Positions 27,020 to 35,658 of a DNA stretch of 64,000 nucleotides are shown piece by piece. The notes under the pieces were generated by a model. That model was given only the letters and a program-made list of their open reading frames with translations, ran no database searches and had not been told where the DNA came from. The translations under genes were made by a program, and so were the position numbers. This DNA is from RPQJ01 sp963793005 (GTDB lineage Bacteria; Pseudomonadota; Gammaproteobacteria; Steroidobacterales; Steroidobacteraceae): assembly GCA_963793005.1 (NCBI GenBank), contig CAWBYP010000004.1, positions 124,001-188,000 on the forward strand, in the 5' to 3' direction. Numbering within the stretch: the stretch's first letter is position 1; the number at the start of each line of letters is the position of its first letter.

Positions 27020-28163
27020 CCCGAGGGCCGTCGCGCCTGCCGCCAGGCGAACAGCGGCCCTCCGGACTCGAGAGGAAAGCGGCGGCAAATGGCCGGAAAT
27101 CGCCCTTATCTATCGCGTCCCGGATCCGGGCCATCAGCCCGAGGTAGTAGGCGAGGTTGTGGATGGTGTTCAGCCTCGAACCCAGGATCTCGTTGCATCG
27201 GTCGAGATGCCGCAGGTAGGCGCGGGAGTAATTCCGGCAGGTGTAGCAACCGCAGTGTGGATCCAGCGGCCCGGTGTCGAGCTGGTGCGCCGCGTTGCGG
27301 ATCTTGACCACGCCCTGGCTGGTGAACAAATGTCCATTGCGGGCGTTCCGCGTCGGCATGACGCAGTCGAACATGTCCACGCCGCGCGCGACAGCCTCGA
27401 CGATGTCGGCCGGAGTCCCCACGCCCATCAGGTAGCGCGGACGGTCGGCGGGCAGGACCGGGGCCAGCGCCTCCAGCACCGCGTTGCGCTCCTCGGGCGG
27501 CTCGCCGACCGCGAGCCCGCCCACCGCGTAGCCGTCGAAGCCGATCCCGCACAGGGTCTCCAGCGACTCGAGCCGCAGCGGCAGGTGCGTCCCGCCCTGC
27601 ACGATGCCGAACAGCGCGTTCGGGTTGCCCAGTTCGTCGAATGCCGTGCGGCTGCGACGCGCCCAGCGCATCGACAGCTGCATGGACGCCCGGGCGTCGC
27701 CCTCGGTGGCCGGGTACGGCGGACACTCGTCGAAGGCCATGACGACGTCCGAATCGAGCGCCGCCTGTACGCTCATCGACACCTCTGGACTCAGGAATAC
27801 CGCGTCGCCGTTGACGGGTGAGCGAAACCGGACCCCGTCCTCGCCGAGCTTGCGCAGGTCCGTCAGGCTGAATACCTGGAAGCCACCCGAGTCGGTGAGG
27901 ATCGGGCCCGGCCAGTGCATGAACCGGTGCAGGCCGCCGTGCCTGCTTATCACTTCGGCCCCCGGTCGCAGCATCAGGTGGAAGGTGTTCCCGAGCACGA
28001 TCTCGGCGCCGAGCCCCGTCAGTTCCTCCGGCGTCATCGCCTTCACGGTTCCGTAGGTCCCCACGGGCATGAATACCGGCGTCTCGACAACGCCACGACG
28101 CAGCCGCAGTCGACCGCGCCGCGCCTGGCCGCTGACGGAAACCAGTTCGAAGATGGAACTCAT
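27015..28163 (-). CDS. tgt: Queuine tRNA-ribosyltransferase
   Basis: 382 residues. Exchanges guanine 34 for preQ1 in tRNAs with GUN anticodons. Catalytic Asp in 'ILTDSGGFQVFSL', 'FDECPPYP' and 'MFDCVMPTRNARNGHLFTS' are diagnostic. The zinc site is 'CGCYTCRNYSRAYLRHL' plus the later His. The ATG at 28163 overlaps the queA stop as ATGA; longer in-frame starts would lie inside queA. Confidence 0.97.
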   Translation of the reverse strand: MSSIFELVSVSGQARRGRLRLRRGVVETPVFMPVGTYGTVKAMTPEELTGLGAEIVLGNTFHLMLRPGAEVISRHGGLHRFMHWPGPILTDSGGFQVFSLTDLRKLGEDGVRFRSPVNGDAVFLSPEVSMSVQAALDSDVVMAFDECPPYPATEGDARASMQLSMRWARRSRTAFDELGNPNALFGIVQGGTHLPLRLESLETLCGIGFDGYAVGGLAVGEPPEERNAVLEALAPVLPADRPRYLMGVGTPADIVEAVARGVDMFDCVMPTRNARNGHLFTSQGVVKIRNAAHQLDTGPLDPHCGCYTCRNYSRAYLRHLDRCNEILGSRLNTIHNLAYYLGLMARIRDAIDKGDFRPFAAAFLSSPEGRCSPGGRRDGPRV

Positions 28164-29203
28164 GGTGCAGGCCCCAGGGCGGCCGGATCCGGCTCGACGA
28201 GCATCGCGTCGCCGTAGCTGAAGAACCGGTAGCGCGCAGCCACGGCGTGCCTGTATGCCTCCAGCACCCGCGTACGACCCGCGAACGCGCACACCAGCAT
28301 CAGCAGCGTCGACTCCGGCAGGTGGAAGTTCGTGACCAGGGCGTCCACCACCCGGAACTGGAACCCTGGAGTTATGAACAACCGGGTGTCGCCCGTAAAC
28401 GGCGCGAGCGCTCCGCCCGCGGCAGCGCCCTCCAGCGCGCGCACCGCCGTCGTGCCGACCGCCACGACGCGGCCGCCGCGAGCCCGGCAGGCAGCGACTG
28501 CCGCGCAGGTGTCGGCGGGAACGACGACACGCTCCGCGTGCATCTGGTGCCGCGCGAGGTCGTCAACCCGCACCGGCTGGAATGTCCCGGCACCGACGTG
28601 CAGCGTAACGTTCGCACTGGCGATTCCGGCCTGCGTGCAAGCCTCGATCAGTGGCTGGTCAAAATGCAGCCCGGCGGTCGGCGCGGCAACCGCGCCCGGT
28701 TCGCGCGCGTAAACAGTCTGGTAGCGCTCGCGGTCGAGTTCCTCCGCCGGACGACGCAGGTACGGCGGCAGTGGCATTTCGCCCAGGCGATCGAAGACTG
28801 TGCCCGGATCCTGGTCGAATTCGAGCACCCAGAAATCATCGGCCCGGCCTTCGACCCGCACCGTGCCACCTCCATCGAGGTGGATCCTGGAACCAGGCCC
28901 GGACGACTTGCCCGCGCGCATCTGCACCAGCGCACGGGCGCCGTCGAGCACACGCTCGAGCAGGATCTCGACGCGGCCGCCACTGTCCTTGCGCCCGTAC
29001 AGGCGCGCCGGCACCACGCGCGTGTCGTTGAACACCATCAGGTCGCCGGCGCGCAACAGTGTTGGAAGGTCGCCAAACTGCCGGTCGGAGATGGCGCCGG
29101 TCCGGCCGTCGAGGTGAAGCAGGCGGCTGTCGCTGCGACGCGCGACCGGGCGCCGCGCGATCAGCTCGTCCGGCAGTTCGTATTGGAACTCTGCGCGCAG
29201 CAT
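28160..29203 (-). CDS. queA: S-adenosylmethionine:tRNA ribosyltransferase-isomerase QueA
   Basis: 347 residues. Converts preQ1 to epoxyqueuosine in tRNA, the step after Tgt. 'FQYELPDELIARRP', 'MVFNDTRVVPARLYG', 'PTAGLHFDQPLI' and 'TNFHLPESTLLMLVCAFAG' are family signatures. Overlaps tgt by 4 bases, so the two queuosine genes are coupled. Confidence 0.97.
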   Translation of the reverse strand: MLRAEFQYELPDELIARRPVARRSDSRLLHLDGRTGAISDRQFGDLPTLLRAGDLMVFNDTRVVPARLYGRKDSGGRVEILLERVLDGARALVQMRAGKSSGPGSRIHLDGGGTVRVEGRADDFWVLEFDQDPGTVFDRLGEMPLPPYLRRPAEELDRERYQTVYAREPGAVAAPTAGLHFDQPLIEACTQAGIASANVTLHVGAGTFQPVRVDDLARHQMHAERVVVPADTCAAVAACRARGGRVVAVGTTAVRALEGAAAGGALAPFTGDTRLFITPGFQFRVVDALVTNFHLPESTLLMLVCAFAGRTRVLEAYRHAVAARYRFFSYGDAMLVEPDPAALGPAP

Positions 29204-29223
29204 GGGGCGCGCATGCTAGCAGA

Positions 29224-29243
29224 GGGCCGGCCACAGCCGGCCC
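29224..29243. terminator. GC-rich hairpin between queA and the PDZ gene
   Basis: GGGCCGGC and GCCGGCCC pair across a CACA loop, giving an 8-bp stem. No T-run follows, so it could be a weak terminator for the sigma/PDZ operon or a transcript-stabilising stem. Confidence 0.4.
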
Positions 29244-29261
29244 CCGCTGCCCATCCCATAG

Positions 29262-30278
29262 TCAGGTGGGGTCCGCCTTGTCCACGGGCGCCATGGGCAT
29301 GGCCGGTACCGGGGGACGGCCCGGCGCCGGAGGGGCCGCGTGGCCGCGACCGTGCATCGCGCCTCGAGGCGGCATGGCCGCATCGAGCTCCATGCGCTTG
29401 CGATCGCGCAGGATACCGAGCTTCACCTTGTCGCCGGGCTCGTAGGACTGCAGGATGCGGAACGCCTGGCCGGGGCTCTCCGGCGCGCGTCCTCCAATCG
29501 TCACCAGCACGTCCCCGTCTGCGAGTCCGAGTCCCGGCCCGGCCGGCGCACGGACCACCAGCAGCCCATTGTCGGCACCAAAATACTTGCCGAGCCCGGG
29601 AGTGATCGTCACCAGCTCGAGTGGGCCAAATCCCGGCTCCTGGAGCATGAATCGGTGGAAACCGGGCGGCGGCATCCCCCCATTCATTTCGATCTCCATC
29701 TCCATTTCATGGTCGCCCATCATGTTCGGGAGCATCGGCCCTGCCGCTGTCGCCTTGACGCTGGCGGTCGCGCGCTTGCCGTCACGCAGGTACTGGACCT
29801 TCACCGCCTGGCCTGGCTTCACGTCGCGCATGTAAGTGACCAGCTGCGAGGCCGGATTTCGACCCTCGGACCGCTTCAGCGCCTGCCCGTCCACGGCTAC
29901 GATGACGTCGCCGGCCCGTAGACCCGCAGCCTCCGCCGGGCCGCCCGGGCTCACGCCGACGATCTCGACGCCGTCGCTGCGTTGACCGGTACCACCGATA
30001 TTGACACCGAGCATCGCGCCACGTGGCTCGCCCTGGATCATCTTGACGATCTCGATCTGCTGGTCGCCATAAAGCTCGCCGGTCAGTCGTGCGACCTCGT
30101 GCGCCGCGGAATCGAGCTCGGCGCGCGCGTCTGCGAGCTGCTTTTCGAGTGCGGCCCGGTTGGCTTCGGGTGCCTGCTGGTCGGCCGGGGCAGCCGCGGC
30201 GGCATTTCCGCTGACCACAAGCAGCGCGACAGCAACGCTACCGGCAAATCTGCTGCCAATGTGCATCCTGGGAATCAT
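29262..30278 (-). CDS. Exported two-PDZ-domain protein in an ECF sigma operon
   Basis: 338 residues. A signal peptide (to about residue 28) precedes a short coiled coil ('RAALEKQLADARAELDSAAH'). The first PDZ domain (about 85-165) has 'MLGVNIG', 'VSPGGPAEAAGLRAGDVIVA'. A Met-rich loop ('MEMEIEMNGGMPPPGFHRFM') leads to a second PDZ-like domain ('YFGADNGLLVVRAPAGPG', 'GLADGDVLVTIGG') and a Pro/Met/His tail. No protease domain is present, so it is not a DegP or RseP homologue. It probably binds peptides or partners in the periplasm. Third gene of the sigma/anti-sigma operon, 23 bases after the anti-sigma gene, with an AGGAG site. Confidence 0.8.
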   Translation of the reverse strand: MIPRMHIGSRFAGSVAVALLVVSGNAAAAAPADQQAPEANRAALEKQLADARAELDSAAHEVARLTGELYGDQQIEIVKMIQGEPRGAMLGVNIGGTGQRSDGVEIVGVSPGGPAEAAGLRAGDVIVAVDGQALKRSEGRNPASQLVTYMRDVKPGQAVKVQYLRDGKRATASVKATAAGPMLPNMMGDHEMEMEIEMNGGMPPPGFHRFMLQEPGFGPLELVTITPGLGKYFGADNGLLVVRAPAGPGLGLADGDVLVTIGGRAPESPGQAFRILQSYEPGDKVKLGILRDRKRMELDAAMPPRGAMHGRGHAAPPAPGRPPVPAMPMAPVDKADPT

Positions 30279-30301
30279 TCCTTTATCTCCTGGTTAACAG
30301 A

Positions 30302-30925
30302 CTACAGAGCAACCCGCTGCGCCTCGACGTAACGCAGGCTCACCAATGAACGCATGACCTCCACGCGGGCGCGCCACAGCTGCTCGGCGTCTTCCGCCGT
30401 CGCTCCCGCGGCATCCGCCAGCGACAGCTGCTGGTCGATCCACTGCACACGCGCCTGCAGCGCATCGATCGGTAGCGAGGTTTCGGCGCGTTCGATTGCC
30501 GGACGCGACGGCAGCGCGGCCAGCGCACGCTCGAGGTCGAGCGAACGATCGACGAGCGACGCAACTTCTTTATTGCTGGCGGGCTGCTGGGCCACCACGG
30601 TATCCGGGTCGCGCGCCGGACCGCTGCCGCTGCCGTACAGCGTTGCGAACAGCGCGAGCGAGGCGACCGACGCCGCCGCGACCACACGCAAGGCGATCGT
30701 GCGGCGCCGTGCGGACCGCTCGCGTGCCGCAATCCGCGCGCCCACGAACCGCCAGGCCTCCGGATTCGGCTCGACTTGAGGCAGCGCGGCGAGGTTCTGG
30801 CGAACCCCGCGCATCTGCTGCACGGCCGCAGCGCAGTCGCGGCAGGACTCGACGTGCACACGCACCGTCGCGTCCACCGGTTCGCCGTCGCGGACGCTCA
30901 GGAGCTGGTCGATACTGGCATGCAT
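30302..30925 (-). CDS. Putative anti-sigma factor with ZAS-like motif
   Basis: 207 residues. The N terminus has His24, Cys28 and Cys31 in the Hx3Cx2C arrangement of zinc anti-sigma domains ('HVESCRDC'). One membrane span lies near residues 78-97 ('RVVAAASVASLALFATLYG') and a helical C-terminal region would be periplasmic. It starts inside the 3' end of the upstream ECF sigma gene (28-base overlap), the usual layout for a sigma factor and its membrane-bound inhibitor. The exact family was not recognised beyond this. Confidence 0.75.
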   Translation of the reverse strand: MHASIDQLLSVRDGEPVDATVRVHVESCRDCAAAVQQMRGVRQNLAALPQVEPNPEAWRFVGARIAARERSARRRTIALRVVAAASVASLALFATLYGSGSGPARDPDTVVAQQPASNKEVASLVDRSLDLERALAALPSRPAIERAETSLPIDALQARVQWIDQQLSLADAAGATAEDAEQLWRARVEVMRSLVSLRYVEAQRVAL

Positions 30926-31488
30926 GATGCTTCGACTCCGTCTGGTTCGAGCAGGACGCGCAGACGCTCATGCGCGCGGGCCAGCTGCGACTTTGAAAAG
31001 CTCGTCGATCCGCCGAACAGGGCGCCGATCTCCGCGTGCGTATATCCCTCCACGTCGTGGAGCCACACGACCGCGCGCGCGACGGGCGCAAGCTTCGCCA
31101 TGGCCCGCTCGAGGTCGAGCAGCTCCGCTCCGTCGGAGGCCTGCGCGCAGGGCCCTGACTCGAGCTCGCCCGCGTCGCCCGACTCGATCCAGGCCACGCT
31201 GCGGTGCCAGGGCGAGCGCAGGTGCATCAGGCATCGGTTCACCGTGATCGCGCGGACCCATCCGGCGAAGGAACCGCGTCCATCAAACTGCCCGAGCTTG
31301 GCAAGGATCTCGACGAAGACGTCCTGGGCCAGGTCCTCGGCCAGCGCACGCCGGGGCACCAGGCGGCGGGCAAGCGTGCGCACCGGCACCTCGAATGCAC
31401 GGAAGATCGCCTCGCAGGCCGGCATTTCGCCGCGCTGCGCCTGTTCGACGGTTCCTGCCGGCAGTGCGCTGTCAGAAAATGAGGACAT
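30898..31488 (-). CDS. RNA polymerase ECF sigma factor
   Basis: 196 residues. Sigma region 2 ('ACEAIFRAFEVPVRTLARRL', 'ALAEDLAQDVFVEILAKL', 'FAGWVRAITVNRCLMHLR') and region 4 ('VWLHDVEGYTHAEIGALFGG', 'SKSQLARAHERLRVLL') are complete and there is no region 1.1 or 3. It should direct transcription of a regulon including its own operon. The start ATG at 31488 lacks a Shine-Dalgarno and sits 8 bases after a candidate ECF -10. Confidence 0.92.
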   Translation of the reverse strand: MSSFSDSALPAGTVEQAQRGEMPACEAIFRAFEVPVRTLARRLVPRRALAEDLAQDVFVEILAKLGQFDGRGSFAGWVRAITVNRCLMHLRSPWHRSVAWIESGDAGELESGPCAQASDGAELLDLERAMAKLAPVARAVVWLHDVEGYTHAEIGALFGGSTSFSKSQLARAHERLRVLLEPDGVEASCMPVSTSS

Positions 31489-31496
31489 TCACATCG

Positions 31497-31523
31497 TTAG
31501 ATGCGCGAGCACTTAAAAAGGTC
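31497..31523 (-). promoter_or_regulatory. Candidate ECF-type autoregulatory promoter
   Basis: Minus-strand GACCTTT (31517-31523) and TCTAA (31497-31501) are 15 bases apart, close to RpoE-type promoters (GGAACTT and TCTGA or TCAAA). The -10 is 8 bases before the sigma ATG, implying a very short or absent leader. Confidence 0.5.
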
Positions 31524-31577
31524 GCAGAAAGAGCGGGCCGCGGGTATCGCGGCCGTGACGGGGTGCAGGGGCGGGCT

Positions 31578-32288
31578 TCAGCCCCTTGGCCTGGCGCCGG
31601 CGCTCGCGGCCGCGACCCTCGCACCCTGGGCCGCGCCACAGGTGAGCGTCGGGGCTTCGTTGAGCCACTTCTGGTCGGGGTAGTAGGCGAACAGCAGCGC
31701 CCCGCCCTTCAGTGTGTCGATCATCACCCGCGCGACTTCGTTGCGCACCGCCGGGCAGCCCCAGCTGCGGCCGAGCCGGCCCAGTCGCTCGGCGAATGCC
31801 TCGCTCACGTAGGGTGCGCCGTGCATGACGATGGCGCGGGACAACGCGTTGTCGTTGAAACCGGCGTCCAGTCCGCGCAGCCGCAGCGAGTAGCCATTGC
31901 TGCCGGTGTAGGTCTCGGTGGCCTGGAACAGGCCAAGACTCGACATCTTGCTGCCTTCGACGTTCGAGAATCTCGCTGCCAGTTGCTCGCCGGTATTGCG
32001 CCCGTGCGCAACGAGTTCCTGGAAAAGCAGCCGACCACGATCCACGTCGAACACCCACAGGCGCGGCGTCGTCGAGGGCAGCGAGTAGTCGATTACCGCG
32101 AGACGGTGGAAACCGTCGAGCATGCCCTGCTTGCGGGCGCAATCGGCAGCCCGCGCAGCGAGCGTCAGGACTTCGGGATTGGCCGACGGCGCCGCGGCAA
32201 CGAGTTCCGCGACCAGGCTGTCCTCGGCCCTGGCGGGACCCGCGAGGAGTGTCAGCAGCAAAAAAGCTGCCCCGAAACGTCGTCGCAT
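31578..32288 (-). CDS. Murein L,D-transpeptidase catalytic domain family protein (YkuD_2), exported
   Basis: 236 residues. A cleavable signal peptide ends at 'GPARA'. The catalytic domain has His156 ('VMHGAPYVSE') and Cys178 in 'GRSWGCPAV', the SxGC-type motif of L,D-transpeptidases, so peptidoglycan cross-linking or a related cell-wall reaction is likely. The last 20 residues are Ala/Gly/Arg-rich. It is upstream of, and codirectional with, the ECF sigma gene, but the sigma gene has its own promoter candidate between them. Confidence 0.82.
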   Translation of the reverse strand: MRRRFGAAFLLLTLLAGPARAEDSLVAELVAAAPSANPEVLTLAARAADCARKQGMLDGFHRLAVIDYSLPSTTPRLWVFDVDRGRLLFQELVAHGRNTGEQLAARFSNVEGSKMSSLGLFQATETYTGSNGYSLRLRGLDAGFNDNALSRAIVMHGAPYVSEAFAERLGRLGRSWGCPAVRNEVARVMIDTLKGGALLFAYYPDQKWLNEAPTLTCGAAQGARVAAASAGARPRG

Positions 32289-32493
32289 GCGAGCACTCTC
32301 CGTGCATTAAGCGCGTGCCGCCCGCAGGCGACGTGGTTGGGGCCTCAGACTGCCCCCGCCGGAATTGGTTCCCCGGACACCCCCTGTCATCGACGACCGT
32401 GATTTGACATCACTTCCGCCAGTTACCGCAAGTAACTGACTCACAAAGTCTTTGTCGAGTCCGCCCGGCGATCGGGTAAGCTTCGCGCTCCGC

Positions 32494-32581
32494 GCCGGGA
32501 TGGCGGAACTGGTAGACGCACCGGACTCAAAATCCGGCGAGCTAGACACTCGTGAGGGTTCGATTCCCTCTCCCGGCACCA
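32494..32581 (+). tRNA. tRNA-Leu (anticodon CAA)
   Basis: An acceptor stem GCCGGGA/TCCCGGC closes a class II cloverleaf. The anticodon arm is CCGGA-CTCAAAA-TCCGG, giving anticodon CAA (Leu, codon UUG). It has a long variable arm, a T-arm GGTTCGATTCC, and an encoded CCA at 32579-32581. A TAAGCT hexamer at 32477-32482 could be its -10. Confidence 0.96.
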
Positions 32582-32636
32582 GGCAAGACATGGTGATCGG
32601 CGGTTCGTGAACATCGAGGAACGACGGGACCGCACC

Positions 32637-33185
32637 ATGAAATTCTGCTCAAGCTGCGGCCAGCCCGTCGCGCAACTGGTGCCCGAGGGCGATCATCTGC
32701 ATCGCTATGTATGCACCGCGTGCGGCACGGTGCACTACCAGAACCCGAAGATCGTCGCCGGCTGTGTCCCGGAACACGGGGGTCGTATCCTGCTCTGCCG
32801 GCGTGCCATCGAGCCACGCCTGGGTTACTGGACGATTCCAGCGGGTTTCATGGAGATGGGTGAAACGACGCTGGAAGCGGCGCGGCGCGAAGCCGCCGAG
32901 GAGGCGCTGGCCGATGTCGAGATCGGTTCGCTGCTCGCGGTCGTCCACGTGCTCCATGCCGACCAGGTGCACGTGATGTTTCGCGCGCGCCTCCCGCTAC
33001 CGGAATTTGGCGTGGGCGAGGAAAGCCTCGAGGTCATGCTGTGCGACCAGGCGGACATCCCATGGAAGGACATTGCGTTCCGCAGCGTTGAATTCGCACT
33101 GCGCCGCTACCTGGACGACCGTCGCCTCGGCGTCGAGGCACACCACTTTGAAACGATCGACCTGCGACCGCGCCCGAGCAGCTAG
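32637..33185 (+). CDS. Nudix hydrolase with N-terminal zinc ribbon
   Basis: 182 residues. A zinc ribbon with Cys pairs 'CSSCG' and 'CTACG' is followed by a Nudix domain with the box 'GFMEMGETTLEAARREAAEEA' shortened at its end (GX5EX7REUXEEX fits). This resembles NudC-like ADP-ribose or NADH pyrophosphatases of the short type; the exact substrate is unknown. The ATG at 32637 is chosen with GGGAC upstream; a GTG at 32607 would add 10 residues not conserved in such proteins. Confidence 0.87.
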   Translation: MKFCSSCGQPVAQLVPEGDHLHRYVCTACGTVHYQNPKIVAGCVPEHGGRILLCRRAIEPRLGYWTIPAGFMEMGETTLEAARREAAEEALADVEIGSLLAVVHVLHADQVHVMFRARLPLPEFGVGEESLEVMLCDQADIPWKDIAFRSVEFALRRYLDDRRLGVEAHHFETIDLRPRPSS

Positions 33186-33279
33186 GGAGGCACGTTTTGC
33201 AGCACGTCCCTGCTTTGGCACAATACGCGCCCCCCGGCCGCCGACTGGCGAAATCGGAACCTGAATCTGGAGCCTGCCG

Positions 33280-33603
33280 ATGACCTTCGTCGTCACCGAG
33301 AACTGTATCAAGTGCAAGTACATGGACTGCGTGGAGGTCTGCCCGGTGGACTGTTTCCACGTCGGACCGAACATGCTGGTGATCGACCCGGACGAGTGCA
33401 TCGACTGCACTCTCTGCGAACCGGAATGCCCGGCCGAAGCGATCTTCTCAGAGGAGGAGCTACCCGACGGTCAGCAGGCCTTCAAGGAACTGAACGCCGA
33501 ACTGTCCCGGATATGGCCGGTCATCACCGAGAAGCAGGAAGCGCCGGATGACGCAAGGGAATGGGACGGCCGCACTGACAAACTGCCGCTGCTCGAGCGC
33601 TGA
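33280..33603 (+). CDS. fdxA: Ferredoxin FdxA, 7Fe type
   Basis: 107 residues. Small electron carrier with one 3Fe-4S and one 4Fe-4S centre. The N-terminal Cys series 'CIKCKYMDCVEVCPVDCF' and second cluster 'CIDCTLCEPECP' match the Azotobacter/Pseudomonas FdxA family. GGAG precedes the ATG by 7 bases. Monocistronic-looking, between the Nudix gene and convergent dsbC. Confidence 0.95.
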   Translation: MTFVVTENCIKCKYMDCVEVCPVDCFHVGPNMLVIDPDECIDCTLCEPECPAEAIFSEEELPDGQQAFKELNAELSRIWPVITEKQEAPDDAREWDGRTDKLPLLER

Positions 33604-33630
33604 GCCACCTCGGCGGGCGGCGCGAGGAGA

Positions 33631-34428
33631 TCAGCGGCCGGCGGAACCCGATACCTGCTCGGACTCCTGGACCAGTGCCACCAGCTGCCCTGGCGTCAGG
33701 AACCCGCCGATGTACTCGCCGGACTGCGTGTAGATGGCCGGCGTGCCCTCGAGGCCGAAGTCCTCGCCCATCTCGAATCCGGCCTTGATCATCGCGTCGC
33801 CGCAATCCTTCGACTTGACCTCTTCGCCGCGCTTCGCGCGTGTGAGCGCATCCTTGCGATCCGACGCGCACCACACCGCCTCGGTCTTCCGCCAGGACTC
33901 GGTGCCCGGCCCGGTTCGCGGAAACGGCACATAGCGGACCCGGACGCCGGCCTTGTTCAACTCGGCGATCTGGCTGTGGAACTTGCGGCAGTAGCCACAG
34001 TCGACGTCCGTGAATACGGTGACGGTCATCTTCGGATTTGCCGGCGCGAAAATGATCATCTGGTCTTCACGCGCTGCCAGCAGGGCCTTCGCCCGGGCAT
34101 CGTTTCGGCGCTTCGCCGTCAGGTTCGACTCGGTCGCGAGGTCGTAGATGCTGCCGCTGACGAGATACTTGCCATCGGCGCTCACGTAGGCGATCAGGCT
34201 GCCCATCGTGACTTCATACAGCCCGGGAATCGGCGACACGGCGACGTCGGCGGGGCTCGCGCCCGGCAGCTTCGCAACCACGCGCGCACGCACATCGGCA
34301 GGGATGGCCGTGGCAGCAGGCGGCGTCGTTACCGCAGCAGACCTGGCCGGCTTCTGTGCCGGTGCCGCGGCCATGGCGCCGGCAGCGATGAAAGCCGAGA
34401 AACCCAGTACAAGACTCTTGATGCGCAT
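33631..34428 (-). CDS. dsbC: Thiol:disulfide interchange protein DsbC
   Basis: 265 residues. Periplasmic disulfide isomerase. The signal peptide covers residues 1-21. The dimerisation domain ('ADVAVSPIPGLYEVTMGSLI') precedes a thioredoxin domain with CGYC (Cys144, Cys147) and cis-Pro in 'EGTPAIYTQSGEYIGG'. The ATG at 34428 begins the signal peptide; an upstream start would add a charged stretch ahead of it. Neighbour to xerD, as in E. coli and Pseudomonas. Confidence 0.93.
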   Translation of the reverse strand: MRIKSLVLGFSAFIAAGAMAAAPAQKPARSAAVTTPPAATAIPADVRARVVAKLPGASPADVAVSPIPGLYEVTMGSLIAYVSADGKYLVSGSIYDLATESNLTAKRRNDARAKALLAAREDQMIIFAPANPKMTVTVFTDVDCGYCRKFHSQIAELNKAGVRVRYVPFPRTGPGTESWRKTEAVWCASDRKDALTRAKRGEEVKSKDCGDAMIKAGFEMGEDFGLEGTPAIYTQSGEYIGGFLTPGQLVALVQESEQVSGSAGR

Positions 34429-34550
34429 GCTGATGATCCGTAGGAAGACGCTGCCCGTGTCACCCTCGGACAGCGGGCGCGGCGAGGGGTTCCACCGCAA
34501 AGGCGCGGGAGTCTACCAGAGCACCCGGCTCGCCGGGTCGCAGGAGCAGG

Positions 34551-35498
34551 TCAGCCCCGCGGATGGTGCTGCGAATGCAGGTCTTTCAGGCGTTCCCGGG
34601 CGACGTGCGTATAGATCTGCGTCGTCGAGAGGTCGCTGTGGCCGAGCAGCATCTGCACGACGCGCAGGTCAGCACCGTGATTCAGCAGGTGAGTGGCGAA
34701 CGCGTGGCGCAGCGTATGTGGCGAGAGTTCCTTCTCGACGCCCGCCTTGCGCGCATAGCGCTTGATGATGTGCCAGAACGCCTGTCGGGTCATTCGATCG
34801 CCGCGGCGCGTCGGGAACAGGTAGTCCGTCTGCCGCTCCAGCAGGATCTCGACGCGCGGACCCTGCATGAACTGCTGGATCCACTGCACCGCTTCCTCGC
34901 CCAGCGGGATCAGTCGTTCGCGATCGCCCTTGCCGACGATGCGCGCGACGCCCTGGTTCAGGTTGACCTGCACGATCTTCAGGTTCACGAGTTCGGACAC
35001 GCGCAGGCCGGTGGCGTAGAGCACCTCGAGCATGGTCCGGTCGCGGTGTCCCAGCGGATCGCCCACGGCAGGAGCGGCCAACAGGGCCTCGACTTCCTCC
35101 TCCGTGAGCGACCTCGGCAGGGAACGACCGACCTTCGGCATCGCAATCTGGGCCGTCGGGTCCTCGCGCAGCGAGCCTTCGCGGACCATGTAGCGGTAAA
35201 AGCGGCGGAAACTCGACAGCTGCCGGGCCGTCGAGCGCGGCTGGGCGCCCGCCTGCGCGCGCGCGGCCATGAATTCGAGCAGGTCACCGCGCTTCGCGGA
35301 GGTGAGTTCCGTCTCGTGGATCTCGAGCCAGCGGTCGAGCGCGGTCAGGTCGGCGCGATATGCCGCCAGGGTGTTGGGTGCGAGGCCGCGCTCCATCCAG
35401 ACCGCGTCCAGGAACCGGTCGATCGGGCCAGGCCCCTGCGCGGCGCTGCCGCCGCGTCGGTCGCGTGCGATGACGCTGGTCTTGGCTGCTGTACTCAT
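34551..35498 (-). CDS. xerD: Site-specific tyrosine recombinase XerD
   Basis: 315 residues. With XerC resolves chromosome dimers at dif. The catalytic set is complete: Arg in 'YATGLRVSELVNL', Lys in 'VGKGDRERLIPL', 'LSPHTLRHAFATHLL' (HxxR), 'LLGHSDLSTTQIYTHV' with the nucleophilic Tyr. The N-terminal SAM-like core-binding domain is present. ATG at 35498 with GAGG upstream is preferred over the longer frame. Synteny with dsbC argues against a phage or island integrase. Confidence 0.95.
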   Translation of the reverse strand: MSTAAKTSVIARDRRGGSAAQGPGPIDRFLDAVWMERGLAPNTLAAYRADLTALDRWLEIHETELTSAKRGDLLEFMAARAQAGAQPRSTARQLSSFRRFYRYMVREGSLREDPTAQIAMPKVGRSLPRSLTEEEVEALLAAPAVGDPLGHRDRTMLEVLYATGLRVSELVNLKIVQVNLNQGVARIVGKGDRERLIPLGEEAVQWIQQFMQGPRVEILLERQTDYLFPTRRGDRMTRQAFWHIIKRYARKAGVEKELSPHTLRHAFATHLLNHGADLRVVQMLLGHSDLSTTQIYTHVARERLKDLHSQHHPRG

Positions 35499-35658
35499 GG
35501 GACCTCGGAACCTTTCGTGGCGCGAAGTATGCGAGCCGCTGTCAGCCCCCCGTAGTGACACCCCTCACAGATTGAACCCTGCCGTTAACATAACAAGAAC
35601 CAGTTCACAGAATGTCGGCGGGTGTGCAGACTGCCTGCCCTGCCTGAGGAATTGCCCA

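Noticed and set aside
24731..27307. An 858-codon plus-strand open frame opposite secF-secD-yajC
   Set aside because: It is rich in Arg, His, Gln and Asp with no motif, and lies antisense to clearly conserved sec genes; an effect of high GC codon bias.
29224..29243. Possible CRISPR or tandem repeat from the GGCCGG-rich stretch
   Set aside because: It is a single hairpin without repeated units or spacers, and no repeat-spacer pattern was seen anywhere in the window.
34551..35498. Tyrosine recombinase near a tRNA gene as a sign of a genomic island
   Set aside because: Sequence and synteny with dsbC identify the housekeeping XerD, and no attachment repeat of tRNA-Leu was noticed in the window.
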